DNA from: Sporobacter sp963677825
GTDB lineage: Bacteria; Bacillota; Clostridia; Oscillospirales; Oscillospiraceae
Assembly (NCBI GenBank): GCA_963677825.2
Contig: CAXXEF010000001.1
Location: forward strand, 124,001-188,000
Direction: 5' to 3'
Length of the DNA stretch: 64,000 nt
Positions 1 through 9,001 of this stretch are shown one piece after another; within the stretch, counting starts at the first letter, position 1, and every line of letters begins with the position of its first letter. A program made the translations under genes and the position numbers. Below the pieces are notes generated by a model. That model was given only the letters and a program-made list of their open reading frames with translations, did not search any database and was not told where the DNA came from.

Positions 1-107
1 TCGGTACCTACGTCGAGATCTGGGATAAAGATGCGTGGTACGAGGTTGACGCCGCCGAGGTTACACCTGAAAACATCGAGCAGGTGTACATGGACCTTGA
101 CTTCTGA
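1..107 (+). CDS. mraZ: Transcriptional regulator MraZ, C-terminal end (partial)
   Basis: Only the last 34 codons lie in the window; the reading frame begins at base 3 and stops with TGA at 105-107. The residues (GTYVEIWDKDAWYE near the start) match the second SpoVT/AbrB-like half of MraZ, where a conserved V-E-I/L-W-D stretch sits close to the C-terminus. MraZ is a DNA-binding regulator that usually heads the division and cell-wall cluster and represses it. The stop codon overlaps the rsmH start by one base (TGATG), so the two are probably translationally coupled. The promoter and the MraZ-box repeats would lie upstream of the window. Confidence 0.88.
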   Translation, partial: GTYVEIWDKDAWYEVDAAEVTPENIEQVYMDLDF

Positions 108-1036
108 TGATACATGTACCTGTACTGCTCGGTGCCTGCCTCGACGGGCTGAATATCCGCCCGGACGGCGTGTACGTCGACGGGACACTTGGACGAGCCG
201 GCCATACGGCGGCCATCGCCGAACGGCTGAACGACAAGGGGCGTGTCGTCGCAATTGACAAAGACGACACGGCGCTCAGCGAAGCCAAAACGCGCCTCGG
301 CGCGCTTGCCGATAAAGTCACACTCGTAAAGGGCGATTTTCGGGATGTCGGCGCGATACTGACATCACTTGGTATAGATCAAGTAAACGGTATGCTTTTT
401 GACCTTGGCGTCTCATCACCACAACTCGACGACGCCGCGAGAGGTTTTTCCTATATGGCGGACGCACCGCTTGATATGCGCATGGACCAGAGCGCGGCGG
501 TCACTGCCGCTCAAATCGTTAACACGTGGCCGGAGGACGAGCTTAAACGCATCCTCTACACGTACGGCGAGGAGCGGTACGCACCACGGATCGCCGCGCA
601 GATCCTACGCAGGCGTGCTGAAAAGCCGATCGAAACGACGAGCCAGTTGACGGATATCATCCGCTCGGCGATGCCGGCAAAGGCGCTACGCGAGAAGCAG
701 CATCCTGCCAAACGCAGTTTTCAGGCCTTCCGCATTGCCGTCAACGACGAGCTCGGCGCCATCGCCGACATGCTCGATACGGCGCCGGACAATCTGGCGC
801 TCGGCGGTCGGTTGTGTGTGATCAGTTTTCATTCGCTGGAAGACCGTCTCGTGAAAACGGCGATCGCCCGCCGCGAAAAAGGCTGTACGTGTCCAAGAGA
901 TTTTCCGATCTGTGTGTGTGGCTTCCAGCCGACGCTGCGATCGGTCGTAAGAAAGCCGGTCACACCGACGGCGGAAGAAATTCAAGCCAATCCCAGAGCA
1001 AGAAGCGCGAAGCTCCGTATTGCGGAGCGGGTGTAG
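107..1036 (+). CDS. rsmH: 16S rRNA (cytosine(1402)-N(4))-methyltransferase RsmH
   Basis: 309 residues, the usual length. RsmH (MraW) methylates N4 of C1402 in the 16S rRNA decoding centre using S-adenosylmethionine. The SAM-binding stretch VDGTLGRAGHT is at about residues 24-34, LFDLGVSSPQLD follows near residue 100, and the conserved HPAKRSFQAFRIAVNDEL block near residues 200-220 is intact, as is SFHSLEDRLVK at about 239-249. The ATG at 107 overlaps the mraZ stop. Second gene of the dcw cluster, as in nearly all Firmicutes. Confidence 0.97.
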   Translation: MIHVPVLLGACLDGLNIRPDGVYVDGTLGRAGHTAAIAERLNDKGRVVAIDKDDTALSEAKTRLGALADKVTLVKGDFRDVGAILTSLGIDQVNGMLFDLGVSSPQLDDAARGFSYMADAPLDMRMDQSAAVTAAQIVNTWPEDELKRILYTYGEERYAPRIAAQILRRRAEKPIETTSQLTDIIRSAMPAKALREKQHPAKRSFQAFRIAVNDELGAIADMLDTAPDNLALGGRLCVISFHSLEDRLVKTAIARREKGCTCPRDFPICVCGFQPTLRSVVRKPVTPTAEEIQANPRARSAKLRIAERV

Positions 1037-1049
1037 AAAGGACGAAACA

Positions 1050-1622
1050 ATGGCAGCCAGACAAGCATCCGTAAAATATGCGTCGCGGACAGCTGTTCAC
1101 GGCAGTAACGCCTATGACCTCAAGCAGGCTGCAGCCGCTCAGGCTATTCCGCAGTCGGCGCCTGTCTATGCGCCGGAACACGAGGTACGCCCGGCACCGG
1201 AACGCCAGGCGCGTCCGTCGGCGAAACCAGCCTCGAAGACACAGCGGTACTACGGTGTGTCCTTGTTTGCTGTGACGGGCTTTGTTCTCGTGGCGGTAAT
1301 GATGGTGTTCGTCGTGCTCGCGCAGATCAAGTTCACGGAAATATCGGATGAAACGGCGCAGCTCAAAACGCAGCTGTCGGCGTTGTCCGAGACAGAGAGA
1401 AAGCTCCAGATTGACTACGAAGCCGCGTTTGATATTAATGAAATAGAAGATTACGCCACGAATGTACTTGGCATGGCCAAGCCGGTGGAAAGCCAGATTG
1501 GTACAGTGACGGCCGCGGCGCAGGACAAAGCCGTCGTCATCAGTGCCGGGCAATCGGGCGAAGGCGAGTCTCTAACGACGTTTTTGTCCTCACTGACGGC
1601 ATATTTTAAGCAGGCAGCCTAA
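1050..1622 (+). CDS. ftsL: Cell division protein FtsL-like, bitopic membrane protein
   Basis: The ATG at 1050 is chosen because GAAAGGA lies just upstream and the gene follows rsmH by 13 bases. The 190-residue product has a basic, Pro/Ala-rich cytoplasmic N-terminus of about 68 residues, one membrane segment (GVSLFAVTGFVLVAVMMVFVVL, roughly 72-92), then a heptad-like extracytoplasmic stretch starting near ISDETAQLKTQLSAL. That is the FtsL plan: it joins DivIB and DivIC in the septal complex that activates the FtsW/PBP synthase. The identification rests on topology and its position between rsmH and the PBP, since FtsL sequences diverge strongly. The C-terminal tail after the coiled coil is longer than in Bacillus FtsL. 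Confidence 0.8.
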   Translation: MAARQASVKYASRTAVHGSNAYDLKQAAAAQAIPQSAPVYAPEHEVRPAPERQARPSAKPASKTQRYYGVSLFAVTGFVLVAVMMVFVVLAQIKFTEISDETAQLKTQLSALSETERKLQIDYEAAFDINEIEDYATNVLGMAKPVESQIGTVTAAAQDKAVVISAGQSGEGESLTTFLSSLTAYFKQAA

Positions 1623-1705
1623 TATAATGCTTTACCGGGGCAAGCCGGCCGCGCCAGCGTGCCCCGTTCTGCCTCTCGACAACCGGCGCTTAAGGGGACT
1701 ACGCT

Positions 1706-4039
1706 ATGTCTGATCATCACGGTGGCAGCGGACGCCATTCAAAAGCAAGCCAACGGCCGAACAAAACGATCCTCAGCCGCACACTATTTTTGATGACTGT
1801 GTGCGGTATCGCTGTGTTTGTTGTCCTTGCGGTCAAGCTTTATCAGATCCAGATTATCGAGCACGAGAAGTATCAACGTCTGGCTGTTGAGCAGCAAACG
1901 CGCGAGTCGACCGTGGCAGCCGCGCGCGGGTCGATCTTTGATACCAACGGCAACGTGCTTGCAATGAGCGCCTCCGTCGAGACGGTATTTATCAGTCCGC
2001 ACGAAATGCTGGAGATATACGACGAAGACCCCGAGCTGATTGCGAGCAAGCTGTCAGAAATTCTTGAAGTGGATAAAGACAAGATCCTCTCGAAAATGGA
2101 AGATACGGATTCGTGGTATAAAACGATCCGGACGAAGATTGAAAGCGATTTGTCTGAACAGGTGCGCCTGTTTATTAAGGAATACGGCATCAAAAGTGTT
2201 CATCTTGAGCCGGATACAAAACGATATTATCCGTCAGGCAGTCTGGCCAGTCATATTATCGGTTTTGTCGGAGAAGAGAACTACGGCCTTGAGGGATTGG
2301 AGAGTCAGTATAACTCCTACCTTGAGGGAGTGGACGGACGGATTGTGCGCCTGAAGGACGGGCGCGGTTCCGACATGCTCTTTACAGACTTTGAGGACTA
2401 TTACGACGCGCAAAATGGCGACGATGTCACGTTGACGATCGATTCGACAATTCAGCATTTCGTCGAAAAGAATATGGCTCAAGCCATTGCGGATTACGAC
2501 GTACTAGATGGCGGCGCGTGTATCGTTATGCGCCCGAAAACCGGCGAGATCTTGGCGATGGCCAGCTACGGCAGCTACGACCTGAACAATTACTTACAGC
2601 TCGACGAGCAAACGCAGGAAGAGCTGGGGTTAATAGAAGACGACGAGGAGCGGCTTGCCGCGCGCAACGAAGCACTGTTCGCCCTATGGCGCAATAAAGC
2701 GCTTTCCGACACTTACGAGCCCGGCTCTGTCTTTAAAATCATCACCTGCGCGATGGGGCTGGAAGAAAACGTCGTCAGTCTGGACGATACGTTCTACTGC
2801 GGCGGCTCCATGGAAGTGCTCGGCCGCACCAAACCGCTCAACTGTTGGAAGACGTCGGGACACGGCAGCCAAACGCTGACGGAGGCGATGCAGCACTCGT
2901 GCAACGTAGCGCTGGTTAATATCGGTCTGCGTGTCGGCGCAGAGAAGTTTTATGAGTACGTTGAAGCGTTCGGGCTGTTTGAAAAGACGGGCATCGACCT
3001 GCCCGGCGAGTCCGGCAGCATCTGGTGGCCGAGCGATAGTTTTGAAAATCCGCGAGATTTGTCTTCTTTGGCGGCTGCATCGTTCGGGCAGACGTTTAAC
3101 ATTACGCCGCTGCAGATGATCACGGCTGTTTCAGCCGTTGTCAACGGGGGGAACCTGATGCAGCCGTACGTCGTCAAACAGATTGCCGATGCCGACGGCA
3201 CCGTCGTTGCGGCGACCGAGCCGACGGCGGCGCGTCAGGTCATCAGCGCACAAACATCCGAGATAATGTGTGATATCCTTGAGCAGGTCGTCGGCGGCGA
3301 AGGCGGTACCGGTAAAAACGCGCGCGTTGCCGGCTATAAAGTAGGCGGAAAGACGGGAACCTCAACCGACACGAATCAGATTGCATCACAGGGCGAGGGC
3401 GAAGCCAAGGAGTATACCGTTTCGTTTTGCGGTATCGCGCCGATGGACGATCCCGAGGTCGTTGTTTTACTGCTGCTGGACAATCCAAAACATGCGCCGG
3501 GCAACATTATCGGCGAGTCGGGCGTCTATATCAGCGGCGGTAATATGGCCGCGCCCGTCGTCGGACAGATACTTTCAGAGATCCTGCCGTACCTCGATAT
3601 CCAGCCGGAATATACCGAGGAAGAAAAGAAAACACTTGACATCCCGGTACCGAAACTGATAGATAATACGGTTGAGGAAGCGTCGCAGAAGCTTGAAGCA
3701 CTCGGATTAACGGTCCGGATCGTCGGGGACGGCGACACGGTTACCGATCAGCTGCCGTCGGTAAACATCAATGTTGCGCCGTCAAGCCAGATTATTTTAT
3801 ACGCTGGCGGTACGAAGCCAGACAACATGGTTACCGTGCCGCAGTTGCACGGCAAGAGCTATCAGGAAGCCAAAAGGGCGCTGGAAGAAGCCGGCCTGTT
3901 CATCAAGTCCGGCGGTGTACTGTCGATGTCGTCCGACGCTGTCGTGTCAACGCAGACAGTTTCAAACGACGAACAAGTACCGATCGGCTCGGTGGTTGGT
4001 GTAACATTGATAGATAAGAGCATACTTGGACTTTACTAG
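1706..4039 (+). CDS. SpoVD/FtsI-type class B penicillin-binding protein with two PASTA domains
   Basis: 777 residues. There is one N-terminal membrane segment (about 24-46), a PBP dimerisation domain (about 60-250), a transpeptidase domain with SxxK at Ser341 (GSVFK), SxN at Ser398 (SCN) and KTGT at Lys549, then two PASTA repeats (about 645-775). Class B PBPs cross-link septal or spore-cortex peptidoglycan together with an SEDS glycosyltransferase, and the likely partner FtsW is encoded downstream. The two C-terminal PASTA modules are typical of SpoVD and Clostridial division PBPs. The start is supported by AGGGGAC upstream. Whether it serves vegetative division, sporulation or both cannot be told from sequence. 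Confidence 0.95.
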   Translation: MSDHHGGSGRHSKASQRPNKTILSRTLFLMTVCGIAVFVVLAVKLYQIQIIEHEKYQRLAVEQQTRESTVAAARGSIFDTNGNVLAMSASVETVFISPHEMLEIYDEDPELIASKLSEILEVDKDKILSKMEDTDSWYKTIRTKIESDLSEQVRLFIKEYGIKSVHLEPDTKRYYPSGSLASHIIGFVGEENYGLEGLESQYNSYLEGVDGRIVRLKDGRGSDMLFTDFEDYYDAQNGDDVTLTIDSTIQHFVEKNMAQAIADYDVLDGGACIVMRPKTGEILAMASYGSYDLNNYLQLDEQTQEELGLIEDDEERLAARNEALFALWRNKALSDTYEPGSVFKIITCAMGLEENVVSLDDTFYCGGSMEVLGRTKPLNCWKTSGHGSQTLTEAMQHSCNVALVNIGLRVGAEKFYEYVEAFGLFEKTGIDLPGESGSIWWPSDSFENPRDLSSLAAASFGQTFNITPLQMITAVSAVVNGGNLMQPYVVKQIADADGTVVAATEPTAARQVISAQTSEIMCDILEQVVGGEGGTGKNARVAGYKVGGKTGTSTDTNQIASQGEGEAKEYTVSFCGIAPMDDPEVVVLLLLDNPKHAPGNIIGESGVYISGGNMAAPVVGQILSEILPYLDIQPEYTEEEKKTLDIPVPKLIDNTVEEASQKLEALGLTVRIVGDGDTVTDQLPSVNINVAPSSQIILYAGGTKPDNMVTVPQLHGKSYQEAKRALEEAGLFIKSGGVLSMSSDAVVSTQTVSNDEQVPIGSVVGVTLIDKSILGLY

Positions 4040-4068
4040 CCGAAGCCAATACGGAACGGAGGGTGTAC

Positions 4069-5517
4069 ATGAATCTAGCTGAATTGCTTTCAGGCGTTGA
4101 CATCACGGACGCCAAAGCCGACCTGTCACAGGAAATTACCGGTGTCAGCTATGATTCGCGCACGACTGCCGGAGGAAATCTGTTCATCGCCGTCATAGGC
4201 TTTGAAAGTGACGGGCATGCATATATCAGCACGGCGATGGACAAAGGCGCAGCGTGTGTGCTGTGCGAGCAGCCGCCGTCTGACGATATTCCGTATATTC
4301 AAACGAGTAATACGCGCCGCGCGCTGGCTGTTGTATCGGCCAACTGGTTTGGCCGTCCGGCAGATAAGCTTGTCATTGTCGGCGTCACAGGTACCAACGG
4401 TAAGACGACGACGACGACGCTCATTAAGAACATGCTCGAGCACTGCTCCGGAGAAAAGACGGGGCTGATCGGTACAAACGAGATCGTGATCGGTGATACG
4501 ACCTATGACGCGCAGCATACGACGCCGGAATCCTACGATGTACATCGGTATTTTGCCGAAATGCTCGAAGCCGGTTGTACATACGCCGTCATGGAGGTTT
4601 CCTCACACGCGCTGATATTAGACAGGGTATACGGTATCGGATTCAAGGTCGGCGTTTTTACAAACCTGACGCACGAGCATCTCGATTTCCATAAAACGAT
4701 GGACGACTACGCCGACGCCAAAGCAAGGCTTTTCCGTCAGTGCGAGCATGCTGTTATTAATATCGACGACACCTACGGCGAGCACATGGTGCGCGCCGCG
4801 ACAGGGCAGCTGCTGACGTATTCGGTTGATAATGATGAGGCCGATCTCGTCGCCAAACGCGTACGCGTATTCCCGGATCATATTGATTTCTGCGCGCTGA
4901 CGTTGGAAAAGCTCCAGACGATTGAGCTGAACATCCCGGGGCGCTTTTCCATCTATAATGCACTGGCCGCCGTCGGCGTCGGATTGTGCCTCGGCCTTGA
5001 GCTGCCGACGATCGCCGAAGCGCTCGGTGAATCCAAAGGCGTTAAGGGACGACTGGAGGTCGTGCCGACGGGGCGCGACTTTACCGTTGTCATCGATTAT
5101 GCACATAAGCCTTTTGCGCTGGAGAATATCATCCAGGCCTTCAAGGAGTTCGCAACGGGACGCGTTGTGACTGTGTTTGGGTGTGGCGGCGACCGTGACA
5201 AGACGAAGCGTCCGCTGATGGGTGAAATCGCTGCGCGGCTATCCGACTACGTTATCGTCACGTCCGATAATCCGCGCACGGAGGAACCGGGCGCCATTAT
5301 TGACGACATCCTTGCGGGTATGAGCGAAACGAAAACGCCATATAGTGTCATTGAGAACAGAAAAAAAGCCATCGGCTGGGCCATAAAAAACGCGCAGCCG
5401 GAGGATATTATTATTCTGGCCGGTAAGGGTCACGAGACGTATCAGATTATCGGGAAAGAGAAATCACATTTCGACGAACGCGAAATCGTCCGCGAATTTT
5501 TAACTGAGCTCGACTAG
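4069..5517 (+). CDS. murE: UDP-N-acetylmuramoyl-L-alanyl-D-glutamate--2,6-diaminopimelate ligase MurE
   Basis: 482 residues from the ATG at 4069. A GTG at 4063 is in frame, but it lies inside the GGAGGG ribosome-binding site, so the ATG is preferred. MurE adds the third amino acid of the peptidoglycan stem peptide. Visible motifs are the ATP-binding GVTGTNGKTTTTTL near residue 107, MEVSSHAL, and SDNPRTEEP near residue 400. DNPR in that place is the known signature of meso-diaminopimelate-adding enzymes rather than lysine-adding ones. The neighbour order goes straight to mraY; the murF and murD genes often found here are absent. Confidence 0.96.
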   Translation: MNLAELLSGVDITDAKADLSQEITGVSYDSRTTAGGNLFIAVIGFESDGHAYISTAMDKGAACVLCEQPPSDDIPYIQTSNTRRALAVVSANWFGRPADKLVIVGVTGTNGKTTTTTLIKNMLEHCSGEKTGLIGTNEIVIGDTTYDAQHTTPESYDVHRYFAEMLEAGCTYAVMEVSSHALILDRVYGIGFKVGVFTNLTHEHLDFHKTMDDYADAKARLFRQCEHAVINIDDTYGEHMVRAATGQLLTYSVDNDEADLVAKRVRVFPDHIDFCALTLEKLQTIELNIPGRFSIYNALAAVGVGLCLGLELPTIAEALGESKGVKGRLEVVPTGRDFTVVIDYAHKPFALENIIQAFKEFATGRVVTVFGCGGDRDKTKRPLMGEIAARLSDYVIVTSDNPRTEEPGAIIDDILAGMSETKTPYSVIENRKKAIGWAIKNAQPEDIIILAGKGHETYQIIGKEKSHFDEREIVREFLTELD

Positions 5518-5540
5518 CAGCAGACGGAGAGGTAGCACGT

Positions 5541-6539
5541 ATGATCATGAGGTTTACGTCCGCATTTTTGGTTTCGCTCGGCGTTACGGCCGTAGCGGGC
5601 TTGATCCTCGTTCCGTTTTTACGACGAAAAAAGGCTGGGCAGTCTATCAAGGAGTGCGGGCCGACGTGGCACGCCAGCAAAAAAGGTACCCCGACAATGG
5701 GCGGCCTGATGTTTATCGCGGGCATTATCGCCGCGTGTCTGATCATCGGTTTCGACGATTTGCGTAACGGGGAGTTCGGCCACATCTATATCTTGGCGTT
5801 TGCGCTCATCTTTGCAGGCATCGGCTTTCTGGACGATTACCAAAAGCTGCTGAAAAAGCAGAACCTTGGGCTCACGGCAGCGCAAAAGTTTATTTTGCAG
5901 CTTGCTGCAGCGATAGTTTTCGTGCTGCTTATGCGCCTGACCGGCTACTTGACGCCGAACCTGTATATCCCGTTCATCAACGTCACCATCCCAATCTCAG
6001 AGCCTTTATACTTTATCCTGTCGGCGCTCATCATTGTCGGCACCGTGAACGCGGTGAACATCACCGACGGTGTCGACGGGCTTGTGTCGGGTGTTTCGAT
6101 ACCTGTCGCGGCGTTTTTTATTGTGGTAGCAATCATCGCCGCCGAGGCGTACATCGGCGTGTTCGCCGCGGCACTAGCAGGCGGGCTCGTCGGCTTTTTG
6201 CTGTTCAACTTCCATCCGGCACGCGCTTTTATGGGGGACACCGGCTCGCTGTTTCTCGGCGGCGCCATCTGTGCGCTCGCGTTCGCGATGGATATGCCGC
6301 TAATTTTGATACCGCTGGGGATTATCTACGTCGTCGAAACACTTTCGGACATTATCCAGATCGCTTACTACAAGATTACAAAAGGCAAGCGGATTTTCAA
6401 AATGGCGCCGCTGCACCATCATCTTGAGCTGAGCGGCTGGAGCGAGTACAAGCTGTTTTTCGTTTTTTCAGCCGTGTCGATTGTCTTCGCGGTACTGTCA
6501 TTTATCGGAGTGAGCGCACGCTATGCCTTATGGTCATAG
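5541..6539 (+). CDS. mraY: Phospho-N-acetylmuramoyl-pentapeptide-transferase MraY
   Basis: 332 residues and about ten hydrophobic segments. MraY transfers phospho-MurNAc-pentapeptide from UDP to undecaprenyl phosphate at the inner face of the membrane, forming lipid I. Family motifs are present: KKGTPTMGG near the N-terminus, LDDYQKL around residue 94, NAVNITDGVDGL around 171-182, NFHPARAFMGDTGSL around 223-237, and APLHHHLEL near 290. GGAGAGGTAG precedes the start. It lies 23 bases after murE and 27 before ftsW. Confidence 0.97.
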   Translation: MIMRFTSAFLVSLGVTAVAGLILVPFLRRKKAGQSIKECGPTWHASKKGTPTMGGLMFIAGIIAACLIIGFDDLRNGEFGHIYILAFALIFAGIGFLDDYQKLLKKQNLGLTAAQKFILQLAAAIVFVLLMRLTGYLTPNLYIPFINVTIPISEPLYFILSALIIVGTVNAVNITDGVDGLVSGVSIPVAAFFIVVAIIAAEAYIGVFAAALAGGLVGFLLFNFHPARAFMGDTGSLFLGGAICALAFAMDMPLILIPLGIIYVVETLSDIIQIAYYKITKGKRIFKMAPLHHHLELSGWSEYKLFFVFSAVSIVFAVLSFIGVSARYALWS

Positions 6540-6566
6540 GCCGGACGTTATGAGGGAGGCCGGGAT

Positions 6567-7766
6567 ATGAATACGGAGCATCCGAACGTCATACAAATGC
6601 CGACCGACTCGCCCGGCCGTGTTGGATCTGAGCGCGCGTTGCACGACTATCGAAGTGAGGAGACGCGCAAGCGCACCGGCATGGATCTGCCGTTTTTATT
6701 TTTAACACTTGTGCTGTTAACGATCGGCGTCGTCATGGTGCTCTCGGCGAGCTTTGCGAGCGCGTACTATACGCTCGGCAACCCGATGGAGTATTTCGCC
6801 AACCAGACGATCTTTGCGCTCATTGGGATCATCGTGATGCTGTTCGTATCACGTTTGCCGATTTCGCTGTTCAAAAGATTTGCCATACCGCTTTTTGTGG
6901 TATCCATCTTTCTGCTCGGGGCCGTTCTGGTTATCGGCAGCGGCCCGAAAGACGTAAAGCGCTGGATTAATCTCGGATTTACGACGTTTCAGCCGTCTGA
7001 GATTGTCAAACTGGCCGAAGTATTGCTGTTCGCGCTTATGGTCAGTCACTTCGGGAAAAAGATGCGCACGTTTAAGTACGGTGTCTTGCCCTTTGTTGCC
7101 ATTGTTGGCCTGATCGGGGGATTACTGGCGCTTGAGCCGCATTACTCGGCGTTTGTGATCGCCGTAGCAATCGCGATCGTCATGATGTTTGCCGGTGGTA
7201 CGCGGATTTTGTACTTTATTGTTCCGGCAATACTTATCACGATCATTGGCGCTATTGTGATAACGAAGGTTCCCTATGCCGCTAACCGAATTTCCGCGTG
7301 GCTGCACCCGGAAAACGATCCGTTGGTGACGGGATTTCAGATCCTGCAGTCTTTGTACGCGATTGGTTCCGGCGGTTTACTCGGAGAGGGTATCGGCCAG
7401 GGGCGGCAGAAGTATTTATACCTGCCCGAGGAACATAACGACTACATTTTTTCCGTCGTGTGTGAGGAGCTTGGCTACATTGGAGCGATCTTGATCCTGC
7501 TGCTGTTCGCGCTGCTGATCGTGCGCGGGTTCTGGCTGGCGCTGCATGCGCGCGACCGGTTCAGTTCGCTCGTTGTAACGGGGCTCACGAGCCTGCTGGC
7601 AATACAGGTGTTTTTAAACGTTGCCGTCGTGACGAACCTGCTGCCGTCAACGGGCATTTCGCTGCCGTTTTTCAGTTCCGGCGGCACGGCATTGTTAATT
7701 CAACTTGCTGAAATGGGCATTATACTATCCGTGTCACGCGATATACCGATCGCTAAGGCGGGGTAG
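6567..7766 (+). CDS. ftsW: SEDS-family peptidoglycan glycosyltransferase FtsW/SpoVE
   Basis: 399 residues. A charged cytoplasmic N-terminus of about 40 residues is followed by roughly ten membrane segments. SEDS proteins polymerise lipid II into glycan strands with a partner class B PBP, here probably the SpoVD-like protein at 1706-4039. Seen are RWINLGFTTFQPSEIVKLA (about 131-149), GEGIGQGRQKYLYLPEEHNDYIF cut by the large extracellular loop, and LPSTGISLPFFSSGGT near 355, all SEDS signatures. The position between mraY and murG fits the vegetative FtsW or sporulation SpoVE; sequence alone does not separate these. Confidence 0.94.
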   Translation: MNTEHPNVIQMPTDSPGRVGSERALHDYRSEETRKRTGMDLPFLFLTLVLLTIGVVMVLSASFASAYYTLGNPMEYFANQTIFALIGIIVMLFVSRLPISLFKRFAIPLFVVSIFLLGAVLVIGSGPKDVKRWINLGFTTFQPSEIVKLAEVLLFALMVSHFGKKMRTFKYGVLPFVAIVGLIGGLLALEPHYSAFVIAVAIAIVMMFAGGTRILYFIVPAILITIIGAIVITKVPYAANRISAWLHPENDPLVTGFQILQSLYAIGSGGLLGEGIGQGRQKYLYLPEEHNDYIFSVVCEELGYIGAILILLLFALLIVRGFWLALHARDRFSSLVVTGLTSLLAIQVFLNVAVVTNLLPSTGISLPFFSSGGTALLIQLAEMGIILSVSRDIPIAKAG

Positions 7767-7812
7767 CGGTGCAGACATACACTAAAATGACAGACTGGCC
7801 GGGGGCTGATGA

Positions 7813-8931
7813 ATGAAAGTAATATTTGTATGCGGCGGCTCGGGCGGCCATATCAATCCGGCGCTGGCGTTGGCAGACGAACTCAAGCGCACGATGCCGG
7901 ACACCGAAATCCTTTTTGTCGGATCGGGTAAGCGCATGGAACTCAGGCTCGTGCCGCAGGCTGGGTATACGCTGGAGAATATTAAGGTGTCGGGATTGGA
8001 ACGCTCCTTAGCGCCGAAAAAGATTGTCGGTAACATCAAAGCGCTGGGGTATCTGGTGGCGGCGCGCCGGCAGACGCTGTCCATTCTCAAAGACTTTAAG
8101 CCGGACATCGTCGTCGGTACAGGCGGGTACGTTTGCTATCCGGTGCTGAAAGCGGCCAAGCGCCTGGGCTTGCCGACGCTGCTGCATGAATCGAACGCCG
8201 TGCCGGGCTTGACGACGTCTATGCTCAGCGGGATTGTGGATAAAATCCTCGTCGCGTTTGACGACGTTGCGCCATTATACCGTAATCCTGAAAAGATCGT
8301 GTTCACCGGCACGCCGGTCCGTGGCGGCTTTCTGACGGAGACACGGGAGCGAGCGCGGATGAAGCTCGGTGTCGACGGTCGGCCGCTCGTTGTGTCATTT
8401 TGGGGATCGCTCGGCGCTGAAAAGATGAACGAGATCATCGTCGATTTCATCGAAGCGAATAAAGGCAGCCGCCTGTTCAGCCATATCCACGCGACCGGCA
8501 TGAACGAAGAGGACACCGCCGCGCTGCGGCGGCGCGTCGGCGGCGAAGGGTATCCAGGGCTGCCGGAGTGGATAGACATCCGCCCGTATATCGACGATAT
8601 GCCCGCCATTATGGCGGCGTGCGACCTCGCCGTTTGCCGCGGCGGCGCGTCGACGATCGCAGAGCTGACGTACACCGGAACACCGGCCGTCATCATTCCG
8701 TCGCCGTACGTGCCGAATAATCATCAGGAGAAAAACGCACGACAGCTTGAGAAAACCGGTGCGGCTGTCGTGCTGCTGGAAAAAGAACTAACGGGAGAGA
8801 GCCTGTACGAGGCCGTCAGCAAGCTGCTGGAAAATAAGCCGGCACTGTCGGCAATGTCAGCGGCGATGCAGCGCGCCGGCAAGCGCGACGCCGCCGAGCG
8901 TATCCTCGCGCAGATGATGGCCATGATCTGA
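7813..8931 (+). CDS. murG: UDP-N-acetylglucosamine--lipid I GlcNAc transferase MurG
   Basis: 372 residues, GT28 family. MurG converts lipid I to lipid II on the cytoplasmic face of the membrane. The N-terminal glycine-rich loop GGSGGHINPALALA (residues 8-21) and the second loop FWGSLGAEKMN (about 196-206) match the family. The UDP-GlcNAc site is seen as CRGGASTIAEL near 277 and PSPYVPNNHQEKNAR near 297. A GGGGGC ribosome-binding site precedes the ATG. It lies 46 bases after ftsW. Confidence 0.96.
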   Translation: MKVIFVCGGSGGHINPALALADELKRTMPDTEILFVGSGKRMELRLVPQAGYTLENIKVSGLERSLAPKKIVGNIKALGYLVAARRQTLSILKDFKPDIVVGTGGYVCYPVLKAAKRLGLPTLLHESNAVPGLTTSMLSGIVDKILVAFDDVAPLYRNPEKIVFTGTPVRGGFLTETRERARMKLGVDGRPLVVSFWGSLGAEKMNEIIVDFIEANKGSRLFSHIHATGMNEEDTAALRRRVGGEGYPGLPEWIDIRPYIDDMPAIMAACDLAVCRGGASTIAELTYTGTPAVIIPSPYVPNNHQEKNARQLEKTGAAVVLLEKELTGESLYEAVSKLLENKPALSAMSAAMQRAGKRDAAERILAQMMAMI

Positions 8932-9001
8932 TTAACCAAAGACATCCTTCGGACATAGGATACGGCATACGTAACGTATTCTGCTGTTTCGGGGGTTAGT
9001 T

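Noticed and set aside
8965..8980. GCATACGTAACG near 8965, repeated near 12423
   Set aside because: Two 12-base matches in different intergenic contexts without a shared structure; likely chance.
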